Shown here piece after piece: positions 56,043-64,000 of a stretch of DNA of 64,000 bases (within the stretch, counting starts at the first letter, position 1; each line of letters opens with the position of its first letter). Origin of the DNA: Planctomycetaceae bacterium (lineage in GTDB: Bacteria; Planctomycetota; Planctomycetia; Pirellulales; Pirellulaceae); NCBI GenBank assembly GCA_027487485.1, contig JAIYDN010000059.1:124001-188000 (forward strand), written 5' to 3'. The notes below the pieces were generated by a model. That model was not told where the DNA came from, did no database searches, and was given only the letters and a program-made list of their open reading frames with translations. The position numbers and the translations under genes were made by a program.

Positions 56043-57983
56043 ATGAAGTTTCGAACTTGGTTTTTATGTGCATTTGTCATTCTGATGAATGCCTCTATGC
56101 ATGCTGCCGATACGCCAGTTAAACCCAATGTTATCTACATTTTGGCGGACGATCTCGGCTGGGGAGACGTCGGTTGGCATGGCAGCGAGATCAAGACTCC
56201 CAATCTTGATAAACTTGCCAACGCTGGGGCGAAGCTGGAAGCCTTCTACGTGCAACCTGTTTGCACCCCTACTCGGGCAGCTTTGATGACGGGGCGTTAT
56301 CCAATTCGCCATGGTTTGCAGACGGGAGTTGTTCGGCCTTGGGCACAGTATGGGCTTCCGTTGGAAGAGCAAACTTTAGCTCAAGGTTTGAAGTCTGCAG
56401 ATTATGCAACGGCGATTGTCGGCAAGTGGCACCTTGGTCATTTTGAGCCAGGGTACTTGCCCACCCAACGTGGATTTGATCATCAATATGGTCACTACAA
56501 TGGAGCGATCGATTACAACACCCATGTTCGTGATAATGGATTCGACTGGCACAAGGATGACTCTGTCAATCGCGACGAAGGGTACAGCACTCATCTGATT
56601 GCCAAGGAATCGACCCGCATTGTCGAAACCTATGCTGGCAAGAAGCCCTTTTTCTTATACGTCCCCTTCAATGCTGTCCACTCGCCCCATCAGGTGCCCG
56701 AAAAATACCTCAAGGGTTACGAGCATTTGAAGGGCGAGCGTCGCACTTACGCTGGCATGTTAACTGCTTTGGACGAAGCAGTAGGGCAGATTGTAGAGGC
56801 CGTTGAACGTGCGGGAGTGAGAGAAAATACGCTCTTTATCTTCAGCTCCGACAATGGTGGTCCACAACCTGGAGTCGTAACAAGTAACGGTGAACTGCGG
56901 GCTGGAAAGGCAACTCATTATGACGGGGGCGTACGAGTACCAGCCTTCGCAACTTGGGACGGTAAAATTCCCGCCGGTTCAACGGTGAAGCAACCTTTGC
57001 ATATTGCCGACTGGTACCCAACGTTGCTCAACTTGGCGGGTGCAAAAATAGATCAGAAGCTTCCCCTGGATGGTCTTGATGCATGGCCAACCATCGTTCA
57101 AGGGAAACCTTCTCCTCACTCCGAACTCTTGATCAATGCGACCCCATATTCAGGTGCCATTCGTGTTGGCGATTGGAAGCTAGTTGTCAACGGAAATAGG
57201 GCGGCTGCTGGATTTGATGGTGAATCGGTCGCTGTTGATAAAACCAAAATGAAGCTCGAACTCTTCAATCTGGTTGAGGACCCGAACGAGAAGACCAACC
57301 TTGCAGATCACTTTCCAGACAAAGTTGCCGATCTGCAAAATCGCTTTATCGCCTACCAACGTGAAGCAGTGGCACCGAAATCACGACCAAAACCGGAAGG
57401 ATTCCAATCCCCCAAAGTTTGGGGAGAGCACGCGAGCACGGCTAAGAAAACAGTTTCCGTATCGGAGTTGAACGTCGGCGACAAAGCCCCTGAATTTGAA
57501 GCGGTCGACGACACTGGTAAGCGTTGGTCAAGCCTTGATCACGTGGGCAAAGAGCCAATTGTCGTGTACTTCTATCCCGCCGACTTTACGGGTGGATGTA
57601 CTAAACAAGCATGCGCATTCCGAGATGACTGGAGCAAGTTTAAAGAGCAAGGAATTCAAGTGGTTGGCGTGAGTGGCGATGCCCCCGAAAGCCACCGTCT
57701 GTTTAAGCTCGCTCATCATTTGAACTTTACCCTGCTCGCAGATGAGGAAGGAAAAGTGGCGGAGGCATTCGGAGTGCCAGTGACTCGGGGTGATCGCGAA
57801 GTCAAAGCGGTCGTCGATGGCAAAGAGCATATCCTGCGTCGTTCTGTATCGACCAAGCGCTGGACGTTCGTCATCGACAAAGATGGACGGATCGCCAGCA
57901 AAAACACTGAAGTCAAGGCAGCTGAAGATAGCAGTGCGATACTGAGCGAAGTTCTGGGCCGCATTCCATCGAATCCGAAGTGA
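56043..57983 (+). CDS. Exported arylsulfatase fused to a peroxiredoxin
   Basis: A 646-residue exported protein. Signal peptide about 1-21. Residues 27-440 are a type I sulfatase: metal pair in ILADDLGWGD, the formylglycine site CTPTRAALMTGRYP (Cys74), GKWHLGHF and FSSDNGGPQP. Residues 478-646 are a Bcp/AhpC-TSA peroxiredoxin: VGDKAPEFEAVDDTGKRWSS, VVYFYPADFTGGCTKQACAF with Cys519 and Cys524 at the i+5 spacing of Bcp, and KRWTFVIDKDGRI. Sulfatases hydrolyse sulfate esters of polysaccharides; the peroxiredoxin half would reduce peroxides outside the cytoplasm. A maturase is not in the window. There is no sign of a frameshift at the junction. Confidence 0.92.
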   Translation: MKFRTWFLCAFVILMNASMHAADTPVKPNVIYILADDLGWGDVGWHGSEIKTPNLDKLANAGAKLEAFYVQPVCTPTRAALMTGRYPIRHGLQTGVVRPWAQYGLPLEEQTLAQGLKSADYATAIVGKWHLGHFEPGYLPTQRGFDHQYGHYNGAIDYNTHVRDNGFDWHKDDSVNRDEGYSTHLIAKESTRIVETYAGKKPFFLYVPFNAVHSPHQVPEKYLKGYEHLKGERRTYAGMLTALDEAVGQIVEAVERAGVRENTLFIFSSDNGGPQPGVVTSNGELRAGKATHYDGGVRVPAFATWDGKIPAGSTVKQPLHIADWYPTLLNLAGAKIDQKLPLDGLDAWPTIVQGKPSPHSELLINATPYSGAIRVGDWKLVVNGNRAAAGFDGESVAVDKTKMKLELFNLVEDPNEKTNLADHFPDKVADLQNRFIAYQREAVAPKSRPKPEGFQSPKVWGEHASTAKKTVSVSELNVGDKAPEFEAVDDTGKRWSSLDHVGKEPIVVYFYPADFTGGCTKQACAFRDDWSKFKEQGIQVVGVSGDAPESHRLFKLAHHLNFTLLADEEGKVAEAFGVPVTRGDREVKAVVDGKEHILRRSVSTKRWTFVIDKDGRIASKNTEVKAAEDSSAILSEVLGRIPSNPK

Positions 57984-58007
57984 ACCTGGAAATTAGAGTC
58001 GTGAACA

Positions 58008-58124
58008 ATGACGCTTGAGAAGTTGAAAGAAAAGATATATCGAGTTCCTTTTCAACCATTCGAACTCGAATTGTGCGATGGAGACACGGCATACATTGAT
58101 TCACCGAATCGCGTTTTGGTGTAG
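58008..58124 (+). pseudogene. Truncated small planctomycete protein
   Basis: A 38-codon frame reads MTLEKLKEKIYRVPFQPFEL followed by ELCDGDTAYIDSPNRVLV-stop. This matches the opening of a family of about 90-100-residue planctomycete proteins that begin MTxxxLxxxxxxxPFxPFxL with a DG and HP motif. Only the first part is present, so it is likely a fragment or a truncated copy. The function of the family is unknown. Confidence 0.45.
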
Positions 58125-58194
58125 AAGTCCAAGCTATTGATCTCTAGCGGCAACTCGGTATGCACTGATGACTGGTAGGTAGGTATTGCGGACC

Positions 58195-58254
58195 AGTGGC
58201 ATAGGCTTCCAGCCTGTGAAGACAGTACCCCACAGGCTAGAAGCCTATGCCACT
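58195..58254. repeat. 24-bp palindrome with 12-base loop
   Basis: AGTGGCATAGGCTTCCAGCC... (58195-58218) pairs with 58231-58254 with one mismatch. It is a typical dispersed palindromic unit of planctomycete intergenic DNA, without features of a terminator. Confidence 0.75.
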
Positions 58255-58435
58255 TTGGTAGTTTTCAGCCTGCGGCTTGCCTTGTCACCCTATCCCTCTC
58301 AAATATCGAAAAAGAAACATGAAACGTGCATAGCTATTCGTTGCCCTATTCGGCATGCTCGGAAGCAACTTCTGGCCTAGCGAGTCAACCGCCGTCGTCC
58401 AAATGAACCAATTACAACCACTGTCAGGATTCGTA

Positions 58436-59833
58436 ATGCTCGTTACTCGATTTGCCGCTGTGTTGCTGTTCGCTTCTTCCCTGCTTCAATCCTGTGAAGG
58501 AGCGATCGTTCGAGGCACTGCTGAGCTTGTTGCTGCAGTCCGTGAAGCCAGCGAAGGAGCAACGATCGAGATCGCTGCTGGAACCTACCAACTTGATGCC
58601 ACGCTGGAACTCAAGGCCGGCATGACACTGAAGGGCGCGGGTATCGATAAGACGATCATCACACATTCTGCGACTTGGAAGCAATCCACTCAATCCTTGC
58701 CAGACCCCGAGATGAAACTCGAAGGATTGGACACCGACGCATACTTGATTCGGATCGAACGCGATACCTCCAGCGTGACCATTTCCGACATGACGCTGCT
58801 GGCGCCAGTGCTACACGGTGGGATCTTTGCCTGGTTCCACAAAAATTTGCATGTCGATCACGTTCGATTCAAGGACATGTTGTGGAGCGGGATTCGAACG
58901 TTTGGGATGCAGCAGGCACAAATTCACGACTGCGAATTTATCGATGCGGGTGGCCGATGGGATAACGGACAACCAGGCTTACAAGGAGGCAATACCGGCG
59001 GTGGAATCTTTGCCGTATGGATGAGCGACAGCGAGATCTTCGACAATCGTTTCGTTCGCACTCAGACCGGACCAGCGGATGAATTCTACGGCATCAAGGT
59101 GCGACAGGGAGTACGTTGCCACGTCCACCATAACACGATCGAGACCAACTTCTCCATGGAGTTCCCGTTCGAGAACGACGAGGACAACGAAATCGACCAC
59201 AATGTTTGCTTTGGAACGATTTCGATCCCCAAGTATGCAGGAGGAGCCGTCCCCAAAAGTGGTCGCACATTCCACATTCACCACAATTGGATGAAGGAAA
59301 GTTACTCAATCGAGTTCGCCCGCAACGGAGTTGAGATCGACCACAACTTGTTTGATTTCGTCCCAGAACAGGATCACGGCAATCTCATCTCTGGCTTTGG
59401 GGATGCGGCCGCTCCCGGGCCCCTGAGCTTTCACAATAATCTGGTTAGCAATCCTGGAAGAGGATTGATCTGGATCAACGAGGTGTTCAACAACATCGTG
59501 GTCCGAAACAATCACATCATCGCGAGGACGACCGTAACGCCGCGCAATGATGGGTTGTTTGGATTCAATGGTGGAAGCGACTTCACAACCGTATTTATTA
59601 GAGACAACTTGATCGAGTGCATTGGTCAAGCCCGCCCGCTGCTCCGTTCTCCGGAAAGCTACTCCGCAACGATAGAGAACAACATACTCATCAACGTAGC
59701 TGATACGAATGAACTTAAGAAGGCGAAGGCCGACCGATTGATTGGATTGGAAAAGCCTCTTCAATTCCGTTGCGGTGTCCGTGGTGAATTCACGGTGGAT
59801 GGATGGAAAACAAGCCCGAAAAAAAAGAAGTAA
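58436..59833 (+). CDS. Exported right-handed parallel beta-helix protein
   Basis: A 465-residue exported protein. Signal MLVTRFAAVLLFASSLLQSC; its start is set by AGGA six bases before the ATG at 58436, though the frame is open to 58355. The body shows pectate-lyase/NosD-type right-handed beta-helix repeats (TAELVAAVREASEGATIEIA, IRIERDTSSVTISDMTLLAP, NHIIARTTVTPRNDGLFGF) with His/Asn-rich turns (CHVHHNTIETNF, FHIHHNWMKESY). It probably binds or cleaves an acidic polysaccharide. The sulfatase lies 450 bp upstream. Confidence 0.82.
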   Translation: MLVTRFAAVLLFASSLLQSCEGAIVRGTAELVAAVREASEGATIEIAAGTYQLDATLELKAGMTLKGAGIDKTIITHSATWKQSTQSLPDPEMKLEGLDTDAYLIRIERDTSSVTISDMTLLAPVLHGGIFAWFHKNLHVDHVRFKDMLWSGIRTFGMQQAQIHDCEFIDAGGRWDNGQPGLQGGNTGGGIFAVWMSDSEIFDNRFVRTQTGPADEFYGIKVRQGVRCHVHHNTIETNFSMEFPFENDEDNEIDHNVCFGTISIPKYAGGAVPKSGRTFHIHHNWMKESYSIEFARNGVEIDHNLFDFVPEQDHGNLISGFGDAAAPGPLSFHNNLVSNPGRGLIWINEVFNNIVVRNNHIIARTTVTPRNDGLFGFNGGSDFTTVFIRDNLIECIGQARPLLRSPESYSATIENNILINVADTNELKKAKADRLIGLEKPLQFRCGVRGEFTVDGWKTSPKKKK

Positions 59834-59906
59834 GAAGGCTATCGTTACCCAACATTGAGACGACCAAGCCACAATCGCTATCGAACGTTGATAGCCTTAA
59901 GCAGTA

Positions 59907-59949
59907 TTGACACGTGCTCCTCAAACGCTACTATGGCACCTGTAGTAGC
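59907..59949 (+). promoter_or_regulatory. Promoter and operator of the padR operon
   Basis: A consensus -35, TTGACA (59907-59912), and TACTAT (59929-59934) are spaced 16 bp. A perfect 7-bp dyad, GCTACTA (59927-59933) with TAGTAGC (59943-59949), overlaps the -10. It lies 45 bp before the padR ATG and suits autorepression. Confidence 0.7.
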
Positions 59950-59993
59950 TGTGACGGACCGTGAGATTGCTGTTCAGGATGGGAGAGAATTCA

Positions 59994-60332
59994 ATGACTT
60001 TCGACATGAGTATCTGGAAGAGTGAGATACGTCGAGGAGTCGTCGAAATCTGCTTGCTCACGGCGGTCAAAGAGCAAGAAGGCTATGGCTATGAGATCAT
60101 TCAGCGAGTGAAGGAGCGGTCTGGTATCGAACTCACTGAAAGCACTGTGTATCCAATGTTGACACGTTTGGCCAAGCAAGGCCTTTTGTCTACTCGTCAG
60201 GAACCTAGCCCTCAAGGGCCGTCTCGACGCTATTTTAAGCTAACGTCCGATGGCAAGCGAAAGTATGACGCCATGCTTGAGCATTGGAAATCATTTACTA
60301 AGTCTGTTTCCCAAATGCTTGTTACTAAATAA
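59994..60332 (+). CDS. PadR-family transcriptional repressor
   Basis: A 112-residue winged-helix regulator. Recognised by SEIRRGVVEICLLTAVKEQE, the GYGYEIIQRVKERSGI helix, ESTVYPMLTRLAKQGLLSTR (recognition helix and turn) and GPSRRYFKLTSDGKRKYDAM (wing), the standard PadR order. The ATG at 59994 follows GGGAGAG. It is followed 12 bp later by a HAAS-type membrane protein, the usual PadR partner. Confidence 0.92.
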   Translation: MTFDMSIWKSEIRRGVVEICLLTAVKEQEGYGYEIIQRVKERSGIELTESTVYPMLTRLAKQGLLSTRQEPSPQGPSRRYFKLTSDGKRKYDAMLEHWKSFTKSVSQMLVTK

Positions 60333-60344
60333 AAGGAGTTTCTC

Positions 60345-60938
60345 ATGATTGCAATTGAATTACCAGACACTTTGCGGCAGATGATTGATGCGAGGCTGGA
60401 CAATGTTGAACGTGCATTGATCGTTTCGGGGACGAATCGCATCGACCGACGACAAATCGTCTCCGCAATCGAAGATCAAATAATGGAAATGCTGAGTCAA
60501 GTTGTGGAGGAAGAGCCGACACGAGATGATGTATTGAGTATTCTGGCCAAGCTCGACCCGCCGGAAGCATACTTGGAACTATCCAACGTTGAAACTTCGA
60601 GTTTCATTTCGGTGAATTGCGAGGGGCGTAGACCTACTCAAGTCGGGCGCTTACCCGCAACCAAAGGCAGCTTCAATACTCTGGCGATCAGCAGCTTTGT
60701 ATTAACTTGCATCGCGATTGTAGTTGCGTTCTCGTGGTGGATACTTGGGTATTTGGGATTAACTATCTTGTTCGCATTGGCGGTTTCAGCTACTGTCTGC
60801 AGCACGATAGCGCTTTGCCAAATGCAAATGAAACAAAATGGTCAACAAGGACGCTGGATGGCAATCATCGCAATCTCTTGCACTCCGGTGATTGCACTCG
60901 TGTCTTGGAGCACCTTTCTGCTTATGCTTGCGGGATGA
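60345..60938 (+). CDS. HAAS/DUF1700-like membrane protein
   Basis: A 197-residue protein. The N-terminal 85 residues are helical and acidic (RRQIVSAIEDQIMEMLSQVV, TRDDVLSILAKLDPPEAYLE), like the HAAS domain that accompanies PadR regulators and is thought to transmit envelope signals. Three to four hydrophobic helices follow (SSFVLTCIAIVVAFSWWILG-type, LGLTILFALAVSATVCSTIA, MAIIAISCTPVIALVSWSTF), with a QMKQNGQQGRW loop resembling DUF4190. Probably an inner-membrane sensor acting on PadR. Confidence 0.78.
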   Translation: MIAIELPDTLRQMIDARLDNVERALIVSGTNRIDRRQIVSAIEDQIMEMLSQVVEEEPTRDDVLSILAKLDPPEAYLELSNVETSSFISVNCEGRRPTQVGRLPATKGSFNTLAISSFVLTCIAIVVAFSWWILGYLGLTILFALAVSATVCSTIALCQMQMKQNGQQGRWMAIIAISCTPVIALVSWSTFLLMLAG

Positions 60939-60997
60939 GAAAGTTCGTCTGACGCTTCGCTGAAAGGACGAGTCCCTGTAGAGCGACGATATCACAT

Positions 60998-61918
60998 CTA
61001 ATCCTTGTCCAATCCTTCACGAATTAATGACTTTTCGTCGATCTTGTGTAGTGTCGCGAATCGCTTTCGAATCGTGTCAGTATCTCCAAGGGTGAAAAAC
61101 GCAGAATACGAGAACGACAAACCTGGAGTCAGGGCGAATGTTCGCAAGGGAGCAATGTAGGAACAGTCCGACCCGGCGCCACCCTCGAAGCGATAGCATG
61201 TCGCTTCCGAAGTGCCTGGGACGTACACACCAACGCCATTTCCTTCATTGTCAACATAGGCCGCCCAGCCTTCCGAAAGTGTTACAGACTCATTGGGCCA
61301 ACCAGGAACTTTTCGCAACAACGGCACTGAGGTCCAAGGTTTTTCGCCGGAGTAGGTGATCAGGGTGGACAACTTAGGGGAAACAAATACGGCAGGGGTT
61401 TCTTGGTGACGAGCCTTGTGGGTCGTAACACCATTGTAAGTGAACTGGTAGCGAACTCGGAGAACAGGTCCATCCAAGTCCACCCATTGCTCCATCGTGC
61501 ATTCACTGACTAATTTTCCCGAAGCCCAATGCCTTGGGGTTGTCTTGACGTAAGCTGATGTTTCCGTCGACTTGAATTCGAGGACACTTGCTGCGTTACC
61601 CTTGTAGTCTCCGCCTTGCACGGGGTTATAACACCACGGCTTGTCGACCCAAAGTGATCCGTCTTCATTACCGTAGTAGGACTGCTGAACCAATCGACCG
61701 TGATCGTAGTGATTGAGTGTATTGAAGTCGGATGTCTGCGACGAAAGATGCGCGATCGCGCCACCGTGTGATCGCAAGAGTCCAACACGTAGATCGGTGT
61801 TCTGGATATAGACCCAATCTTCGGTCTGTTTGGAATCTGCAGGTTCGTGCGCGCCCAGGGCGGACCCCCAGAGCACCAGAAGTCCGATACAACTGAGAAT
61901 TTTGATGATGTGTTCCAT
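60998..61918 (-). CDS. Exported mutarotase-like protein of unknown function
   Basis: A 306-residue exported protein with signal IIKILSCIGLLVLWGSALGA. The mature part is mostly beta strands (IQNTDLRVGLLRSHGGAIAH, VLRVRYQFTYNGVTTHKARH, EGWAAYVDNEGNGVGVYVPG), reminiscent of galactose mutarotase-like supersandwich proteins that bind sugars. I cannot name a family or catalytic residues. It is the last of a group of minus-strand genes and convergent with the HAAS gene. Confidence 0.65.
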   Translation of the reverse strand: MEHIIKILSCIGLLVLWGSALGAHEPADSKQTEDWVYIQNTDLRVGLLRSHGGAIAHLSSQTSDFNTLNHYDHGRLVQQSYYGNEDGSLWVDKPWCYNPVQGGDYKGNAASVLEFKSTETSAYVKTTPRHWASGKLVSECTMEQWVDLDGPVLRVRYQFTYNGVTTHKARHQETPAVFVSPKLSTLITYSGEKPWTSVPLLRKVPGWPNESVTLSEGWAAYVDNEGNGVGVYVPGTSEATCYRFEGGAGSDCSYIAPLRTFALTPGLSFSYSAFFTLGDTDTIRKRFATLHKIDEKSLIREGLDKD

Positions 61919-61937
61919 TATCGTTTAGCATCCGAAT

Positions 61938-62159
61938 TCAGTGCAAGGATACAATCACGTCGAGGCATGCTCCACACTCCAATGCTGAACCGCGTGCGTT
62001 GTCGTAAAGTCGAGCTTGGTCTTTACCCGTTTGTTTACCGGAACCTTCGGCTATATTCAACGGAATCGAAATGAATGACCGCTTCAACTGATTTTGAATC
62101 TCACCCGTTATACCACCGTTGATTTGGTTCAACTGCATTGGCACAACTGTGGCTACCAA
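61938..62159 (-). pseudogene. Truncated four-helix-bundle (IVS/S23-type) protein
   Basis: A 73-codon frame containing SFISIPLNIAEGSGKQTGKD and QARLYDNARGSALECGACLD, the conserved core of the S23/IVS four-helix-bundle family (canonical SIPLNIAEGxG...ARGSxxE). The family is normally about 120 residues; the first helix and the last helix are missing here, and the N-terminal 25 residues look unrelated. It is probably a decayed copy. No rRNA gene is near. Confidence 0.6.
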
Positions 62160-62195
62160 GCAACAAGCTCGATCGAGCGTTGATAGACAGCCTGA

Positions 62196-63011
62196 TCATC
62201 TTGATTTCGACGTGTTGGTAATAGGTCTCATATCAAGCTCGAGCGAGTCAAAATACTTGATGCGATTGGGCATTGTCGTCTCAATCGTTTCCGCCAGATC
62301 GTTGGGTATTCGATCGCGACGATAACGAAGTGCAACGTACAGTAGAAAACTTTCAGCAACATCCTCGCGGCCTGGATTGTCGCGGGCGTATTGAGAGATG
62401 AATTCGCCATCCAAACGCTGCCCAGTCTGCCATCGGTCGTTGTTTGCGTGTGTCGCGTCGAGCGATGTATGAGCTGCTTCATGGCATAATGTCTCCGCCA
62501 AGATCCCATCGCGCAGATAGACTTCACCCATCCCAGTGTGGATCAGCAAGTTGTCATTGCCACCTCCAAAGGGTTCTTTCCCTTTGTGGATCCACATCGT
62601 CTTCACATCTTTCCGCAGGACTGCGGGCAGTTGCCCAACCACAGGCAAGTATCGATTGAGCGCCTGTTGAGCCTCCGCTTCATCAAACTCCATGTTCACT
62701 TGGACTTCAATCTTCATGCCATCCTTGAAGTCCGCTTGGTAAAGCCTGGCATCTACTTCGGCGAAACGATTCGACCGACGATCGAACATCCGCCTCTGAC
62801 CTGTACCCATCGGAGTCGACTTGTCGAAGACGGAGGGATCGTCGTCCAAGATAATCGATTTATTCACGAAAATCGTTCCGTGAAAAGGTGGTTCGGCTGA
62901 CTCGAGCGTTGCGCCAACCAACAATCCGGAAATGAAAAACGTTTGGCAAATTCTAAGGAGCGTTTGATATACGAATTCGACTAACATGGTCGCAGTGTTT
63001 TTTCTAGGCAA
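62196..63011 (-). CDS. Exported putative zinc metalloprotease-like protein
   Basis: A 271-residue exported protein. The signal helix spans about 12-34 (LLRICQTFFISGLLVGATLE). The motif ETLCHEAAHTSLD is HExxH (His-Glu-Ala-Ala-His), and DVAESFLLYVALRYR downstream contains an ExxxxxY-type third-ligand candidate, a gluzincin-like layout. The first half is beta-rich (TIFVNKSIILDDDPSVFDKS). Protease activity is inferred. Start may be at the Met of codon 1 or codon 9. Confidence 0.65.
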   Translation of the reverse strand: MPRKNTATMLVEFVYQTLLRICQTFFISGLLVGATLESAEPPFHGTIFVNKSIILDDDPSVFDKSTPMGTGQRRMFDRRSNRFAEVDARLYQADFKDGMKIEVQVNMEFDEAEAQQALNRYLPVVGQLPAVLRKDVKTMWIHKGKEPFGGGNDNLLIHTGMGEVYLRDGILAETLCHEAAHTSLDATHANNDRWQTGQRLDGEFISQYARDNPGREDVAESFLLYVALRYRRDRIPNDLAETIETTMPNRIKYFDSLELDMRPITNTSKSR

Positions 63012-63157
63012 GAGAGTTGGACAGCAATGGAGTTTCTGGCTGCCATTCTAACTTCTTGGCGAGAACGGCCGATCGGTAGCGAGAAATCAACTGCCAAAAC
63101 AGGTCTGGGCAGACGCGGGTTCTGCGATCATTGCCGGGGCGACTGAAGGATTGGTTT

Positions 63158-63676
63158 CTATTCCTTGGTTTCGAGGGAGGAGCTGTGATCGTGAATGATC
63201 ACCCAGCTTCCATCGAGCTTCTTCCATACCAAAGTGAAATTGCCACCAACAGGCTTGTCGCGAGCCAGTTGCCACTGCCCCAGTGTCATCGCGTTATCGG
63301 TCCCCAGAAGTTGCGTTTCAAGGTTGGAAAAAGTCAGCTTTCCCATGGTCTTTTTGTCAGGATAACGTGATCGATAGCGATCGAGCGTCACTTGCCAGCC
63401 ACGATGGGTTTCACCCCCGGAGCTAAAGGTCAATCGATCGTCTTTCCAGTAGGCAGACATAAATCGAACGAGATCCCCTTGATTCCATGCCTCGGCTTGC
63501 CCCAGAATGATCGCGTTGATACTGGATTCGGTGGAATCGGTCGGGACAGATTCGACAGAGGCAGATTCGACAGGGACCGTGCCCTTGGTTGTCTTCGTCT
63601 GGGAGCAATAAACTAAGAAGATGCCCAGGAAAGCCAGAGTTGAAATGAGTACGCGAAATCGGGCTTGGCGTTGCAT
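63158..63676 (-). CDS. Lipoprotein with SnoaL/DUF4440-like domain
   Basis: A 172-residue protein from ATG 63676 (MQRQARFRVLISTLAFLGIF) with a lipobox-like LVYC. The mature domain INAIILGQAEAWNQGDLVRF, MSAYWKDDRLTFSSGG and GNFTLVWKKLDGSWVIIHDH fits the NTF2-like cone fold (SnoaL/DUF4440) that binds small ligands. The longer frame to 63838 overlaps the RpoA-CTD-like gene, which argues for the shorter start. Function unknown. Confidence 0.75.
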   Translation of the reverse strand: MQRQARFRVLISTLAFLGIFLVYCSQTKTTKGTVPVESASVESVPTDSTESSINAIILGQAEAWNQGDLVRFMSAYWKDDRLTFSSGGETHRGWQVTLDRYRSRYPDKKTMGKLTFSNLETQLLGTDNAMTLGQWQLARDKPVGGNFTLVWKKLDGSWVIIHDHSSSLETKE

Positions 63677-63758
63677 GATAATGAATCCCAGAACTCGCTC
63701 CACAAGATTCGTGGAGCGTCTTGGTTGATGGTTTAGGATTTGATCGGCAAGCGCGAAC

Positions 63759-64000
63759 TTACCTTGGCTTGCGCCAGGGGCGGTTGTATCCAATTTTTTC
63801 GAGCGCGAGGTAAACTTCCTCGAGCGTCTTCTCGCCAAAGTTAGCGATACTGAGAAGTGTATCTGGAGTGCTTTGAAGAAGATCCCGAACGGTGAAGATT
63901 CCTTTTTCTTCTAGGCAATTGGTTGTGCGTACTTGCAAACCGATTTCGGCAGTACTTAGATCAAGCCGATCCTTCATGAGTCGCGCTTGTTCGTCTGCTT
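63759..64000 (-). CDS. RpoA C-terminal-domain-like protein (partial at window edge)
   Basis: The minus frame from the right edge reads ADEQARLMKDRLDLSTAEIG, then RTTNCLEEKGIFTVRDLLQS and ANFGEKTLEEVYLALEKIGY. This is the helix-hairpin fold of the RNA polymerase alpha CTD, which binds UP elements and activators (canonical RSxNCLKxxxIxTVGDLV...GxKSLxEI). The start lies beyond the window. Whether it is the end of rpoA itself or a separate CTD-like protein of the kind planctomycetes carry cannot be told; no ribosomal-protein neighbour is seen downstream, which favours a separate protein. Confidence 0.75.
   Translation of the reverse strand, partial: ADEQARLMKDRLDLSTAEIGLQVRTTNCLEEKGIFTVRDLLQSTPDTLLSIANFGEKTLEEVYLALEKIGYNRPWRKPR

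Larger units (their letters stand above)
57984..58435. other. Region after the sulfatase with a gene fragment and a palindrome
   Basis: Contains a 38-codon remnant (58008-58124) and a 60-bp palindrome (58195-58254), each listed separately. Nothing else was recognised in the remainder. Confidence 0.5.

Overview
The window looks like chromosomal DNA of a planctomycete of the Pirellula/Rhodopirellula type. The evidence is: DUF1559 prepilin-like proteins with the [20 protein letters not shown] leader; an ECF sigma factor paired with an anti-sigma/DUF1559 hybrid; a secreted sulfatase; a TAT-exported Gfo/Idh/MocA oxidoreductase; a very large multidomain Ser/Thr kinase; PQQ-propeller proteins; and many short palindromic repeats. 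Gene density is moderate. Housekeeping genes alternate with secreted or regulatory genes of lineage-restricted type. No rRNA, tRNA, CRISPR array, prophage or transposase was seen.

Layout. 0.3-1.7 kb: DUF1559 gene plus a tiny lipoprotein and a terminator. 2.6-10.4 kb: guaA and ettA, then hom, an ApgM-family gene and lysC, a block for the aspartate-to-threonine branch. 10.5-12.3 kb (minus): ECF sigma factor and its DUF1559-like anti-sigma partner. 12.5-15.3 kb: NCS2-like permease coupled to an unknown membrane-anchored protein. 15.3-21.5 kb: ybeY, a BON-domain protein, rplS, an alpha/beta hydrolase, enolase and GDP-fucose synthase. 21.5-28.2 kb (minus): a SelA-like protein lacking its PLP lysine, two exported TPR-type proteins, a C-terminal-haem cytochrome and a PilZ-like protein. 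28.7-36.5 kb: oxidoreductase, trpF, a pseudokinase-kinase-SRPBCC-DUF5939-cyclase-like giant with a MoxR ATPase. 36.7-43.3 kb: a sigma-54 activator divergent from a complete sulfate ABC importer (sbp-cysT-cysW-cysA) plus a DUF2292 gene. 43.5-53.4 kb: a second DUF1559/lipoprotein pair, a BlaI/BlaR1-like pair with a tandem trypsin-like protein, and a GntR-ABC-permease operon. Four copies of one ~190-bp repeat lie between these genes. 53.4-64 kb: PQQ-CBM20 protein, a broken lipoprotein gene, a sulfatase fused to a peroxiredoxin, a parallel beta-helix protein, a PadR/HAAS pair and several minus-strand secreted proteins. The window ends inside an RpoA-CTD-like gene.

How the genes work together. LysC, Hom and the ApgM-family protein probably give three consecutive steps toward threonine, with the ApgM protein as homoserine kinase. 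The sulfate importer is probably switched on by the divergent sigma-54 activator through a -24/-12 promoter that can be read upstream of sbp. Three small regulators (BlaI, GntR, PadR) each have a readable promoter overlapped by a dyad, which suggests autoregulation. The best candidates for something new are the giant kinase with MoxR, the sulfatase-peroxiredoxin fusion, the BlaI/BlaR1 locus that ends in a two-domain protease instead of a beta-lactamase, and the four-copy structured repeat family.
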